Assembly (NCBI GenBank): GCA_017618495.1
Contig: JAFZUD010000006.1
Location: 1 to 7,327 of the forward strand
Reading direction: 5' to 3'
Length of the DNA: 7,327 bases
From: Bacilli bacterium
Lineage (GTDB): Bacteria > Bacillota_I > Bacilli_A > RFN20 > CAG-826
The notes beneath the pieces were generated by a model. The model had not been told where the DNA came from, did no database searches, and worked only from the letters and a program-made list of their open reading frames with translations. How positions within the stretch are numbered: position 1 is the stretch's first letter; every line of letters starts with the position of its first letter. Positions 6,608 to 7,327 of this stretch are shown here, in pieces. A program made the translations under genes and the position numbers.

Positions 6608-6700
6608 ATCTCTTCTCCACTATGCATATAGAGAAAAGATTCAGATTTTTCTAAAAATCCTCACAAAATATTGAAATATCTATGGCAAAACGCCGTTATT
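6608..6700 (-). other. ligA-comFA intergenic region
   Basis: 93 AT-rich bases. It holds a perfect inverted repeat, GATTTTT-CT-AAAAATC (plus strand, 6644-6659), and an 8-base palindrome TATGCATA (6621-6628) close to the comFA ribosome site. I found no convincing -35/-10 pair with 16-18 base spacing, no ComK-type AAAA-N5-TTTT box and no streptococcal cin-box TACGAATA. No strong intrinsic terminator follows ligA; the best hairpin (CGGC-GTTTT-GCC region, near 6684-6695) has a very short stem. comFA may be read from ligA or have its own unrecognised promoter here. Confidence 0.5.
6644..6659. repeat. AT-rich inverted repeat upstream of comFA
   Basis: GATTTTT-CT-AAAAATC on the plus strand: two perfect 7-base arms with 2 bases between. 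It ends 36 bases before the comFA start. A stem of mostly A-T pairs is too weak for a good terminator, and an operator site is as plausible. No regulator is identified. Confidence 0.45.
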
Positions 6701-7327
6701 TTAGTTTTGTCCGGTACGAGAGAGGTGGTTGATTGCCGTCTCTTCGTCCATGATTTCGACACCTAACTTTTCAGCTTTGTCGAGCTTGCTACCAGCGCTT
6801 GCGCCAGCGATAAGAATGTCGGTGTTCTTAGATACGGAACCGGAAACTTTAGCGCCAATACCTTCTAAGATGTCAGTCATCTCATCACGGCTGTATCTGG
6901 TTAAGGTTCCAGTGAGAACTATGGTTTTACCATAGAAGTATGAATTTGGATCGAGGGTGTCGACTCCGAGGTAATCGAAGTTGACGCCTAACTCTTTGAG
7001 TTCAGCAATTTCCGCTAACTTCTTTTCGTTGTGGAAGAAATCGACGATTGACTTAGCGGCGACAGGGCCAACATCTTTGATGGCGGTCAAGTCTTCTTCA
7101 GTCACGTCTTTTAGGGCTTCGAGATTCTTGAATCTCTTGGCGAGAGTCTTCGCAAGCTTCTCCCCTACTTCTTTGATGCCAAGACCAAAGAGAAGCCTTT
7201 CAAGGGAACGTCCTTTGCAAACCTCAACGGCATCGATGAGGGAGTTGATTGATTTGTCGCTCCAGCCATCAAGGTCTTTGATGTCTTGGGCGCAGTTAGA
7301 GATACGGAAGATGTCTGGGATGCTATG
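6701..7327 (-). CDS. ligA: NAD-dependent DNA ligase LigA, C-terminal part only
   Basis: NAD+-dependent ligase that seals nicks in replication and repair. The window holds the last 208 residues; the N-terminal adenylation and OB domains lie beyond the right edge. Seen here: helix-hairpin-helix segments (FGLGIKEVGEKLAKTLAKRF, then IKDVGPVAAKSIVDFF), which bind DNA, followed by a BRCT domain beginning YGKTIVLTGTLTRYSRDEM and running through GAKVSGSVSKNTDILIAG to EIMDEETA. The protein ends HLSRTGQN with TAA at 6703-6701. The frame is open from 7327 to the stop, so the right edge cuts an intact gene. The HhH-to-BRCT order and spacing are those of LigA. It has the same moderate GC as comFA and is the first gene of the same-strand block seen here. 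Confidence 0.95.
   Translation of the reverse strand, partial: HSIPDIFRISNCAQDIKDLDGWSDKSINSLIDAVEVCKGRSLERLLFGLGIKEVGEKLAKTLAKRFKNLEALKDVTEEDLTAIKDVGPVAAKSIVDFFHNEKKLAEIAELKELGVNFDYLGVDTLDPNSYFYGKTIVLTGTLTRYSRDEMTDILEGIGAKVSGSVSKNTDILIAGASAGSKLDKAEKLGVEIMDEETAINHLSRTGQN

Noticed and set aside
6608..6660. ComK box or cin-box upstream of comFA
   Set aside because: The A-run and T-run spacing does not fit AAAA-N5-TTTT, and no TACGAATA-like octamer is present.
6684..6695. Possible terminator after ligA
   Set aside because: The stem is only 3-4 base pairs and no uninterrupted T-run follows on the minus strand.
1..7327. Mobile element, phage, CRISPR or defence system
   Set aside because: No transposase, integrase, direct repeat array or defence-type gene is seen; every reading frame of weight is a housekeeping or competence gene. 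The break at about 1450 has no flanking element that would explain it.

Overview
All genes in this window lie on the minus strand, so transcription runs from high to low coordinates. From about 1450 to 7327 the content is that of a moderate-GC Bacillota (Firmicutes) genome: the 3' end of ligA, then comFA, comFC, secA and prfB. Several 60-base lines counted by hand here gave about 42-53% GC. The comF-secA-prfB neighbourhood is typical of Bacilli and relatives. An in-frame UGA recoding site in prfB implies that UGA is a stop codon, so this is not a code-4 mycoplasma. A more precise lineage (for example an Erysipelotrichia-like or RF39-like gut Bacilli) is only a guess.

From position 1 to about 1430 the DNA is different: about 63-65% GC in the lines counted, with CGC/GCC/GAC-type codons. 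It holds most of a homoserine dehydrogenase gene (hom, running off the left edge) and, just upstream of it, the 3' third of a release factor gene.

The two regions meet inside one uninterrupted reading frame, and the two halves belong to different paralogues. The upstream part is peptide chain release factor 2 (prfB): it has the CTT-TGA-C programmed frameshift, GGTEA and the SPF tripeptide. The downstream part is release factor 1 (prfA): it has GDRS-KIRTYNYPQ-R-TDHRI. The switch falls just after the GGQ motif, the most conserved stretch shared by RF1 and RF2. Paralogue identity, base composition and gene neighbourhood all change at the same place. The likeliest reading is a chimeric join of two genomes, probably a metagenome assembly artefact. 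A real hybrid release factor made by recombination is possible but less likely.

Layout by coordinate: hom 1-1087 (3' end missing); RF1-type 3' segment 1118 to about 1440; RF2-type 5' segment about 1440-2243; secA 2255-4726; a promoter with a palindromic spacer 4756-4784; comFC 4786-5508; comFA 5468-6607; a 93-base gap with small palindromes; ligA 6701-7327 (5' part missing). secA and prfB are 11 bases apart and probably share the promoter at 4756-4784. comFC overlaps comFA by 41 bases and should be translationally coupled to it. Functions are protein export (SecA), termination (RF2), DNA-uptake competence (ComFA, ComFC) and DNA nick sealing (LigA). No RNA genes, CRISPR arrays, insertion sequences or phage genes were seen.
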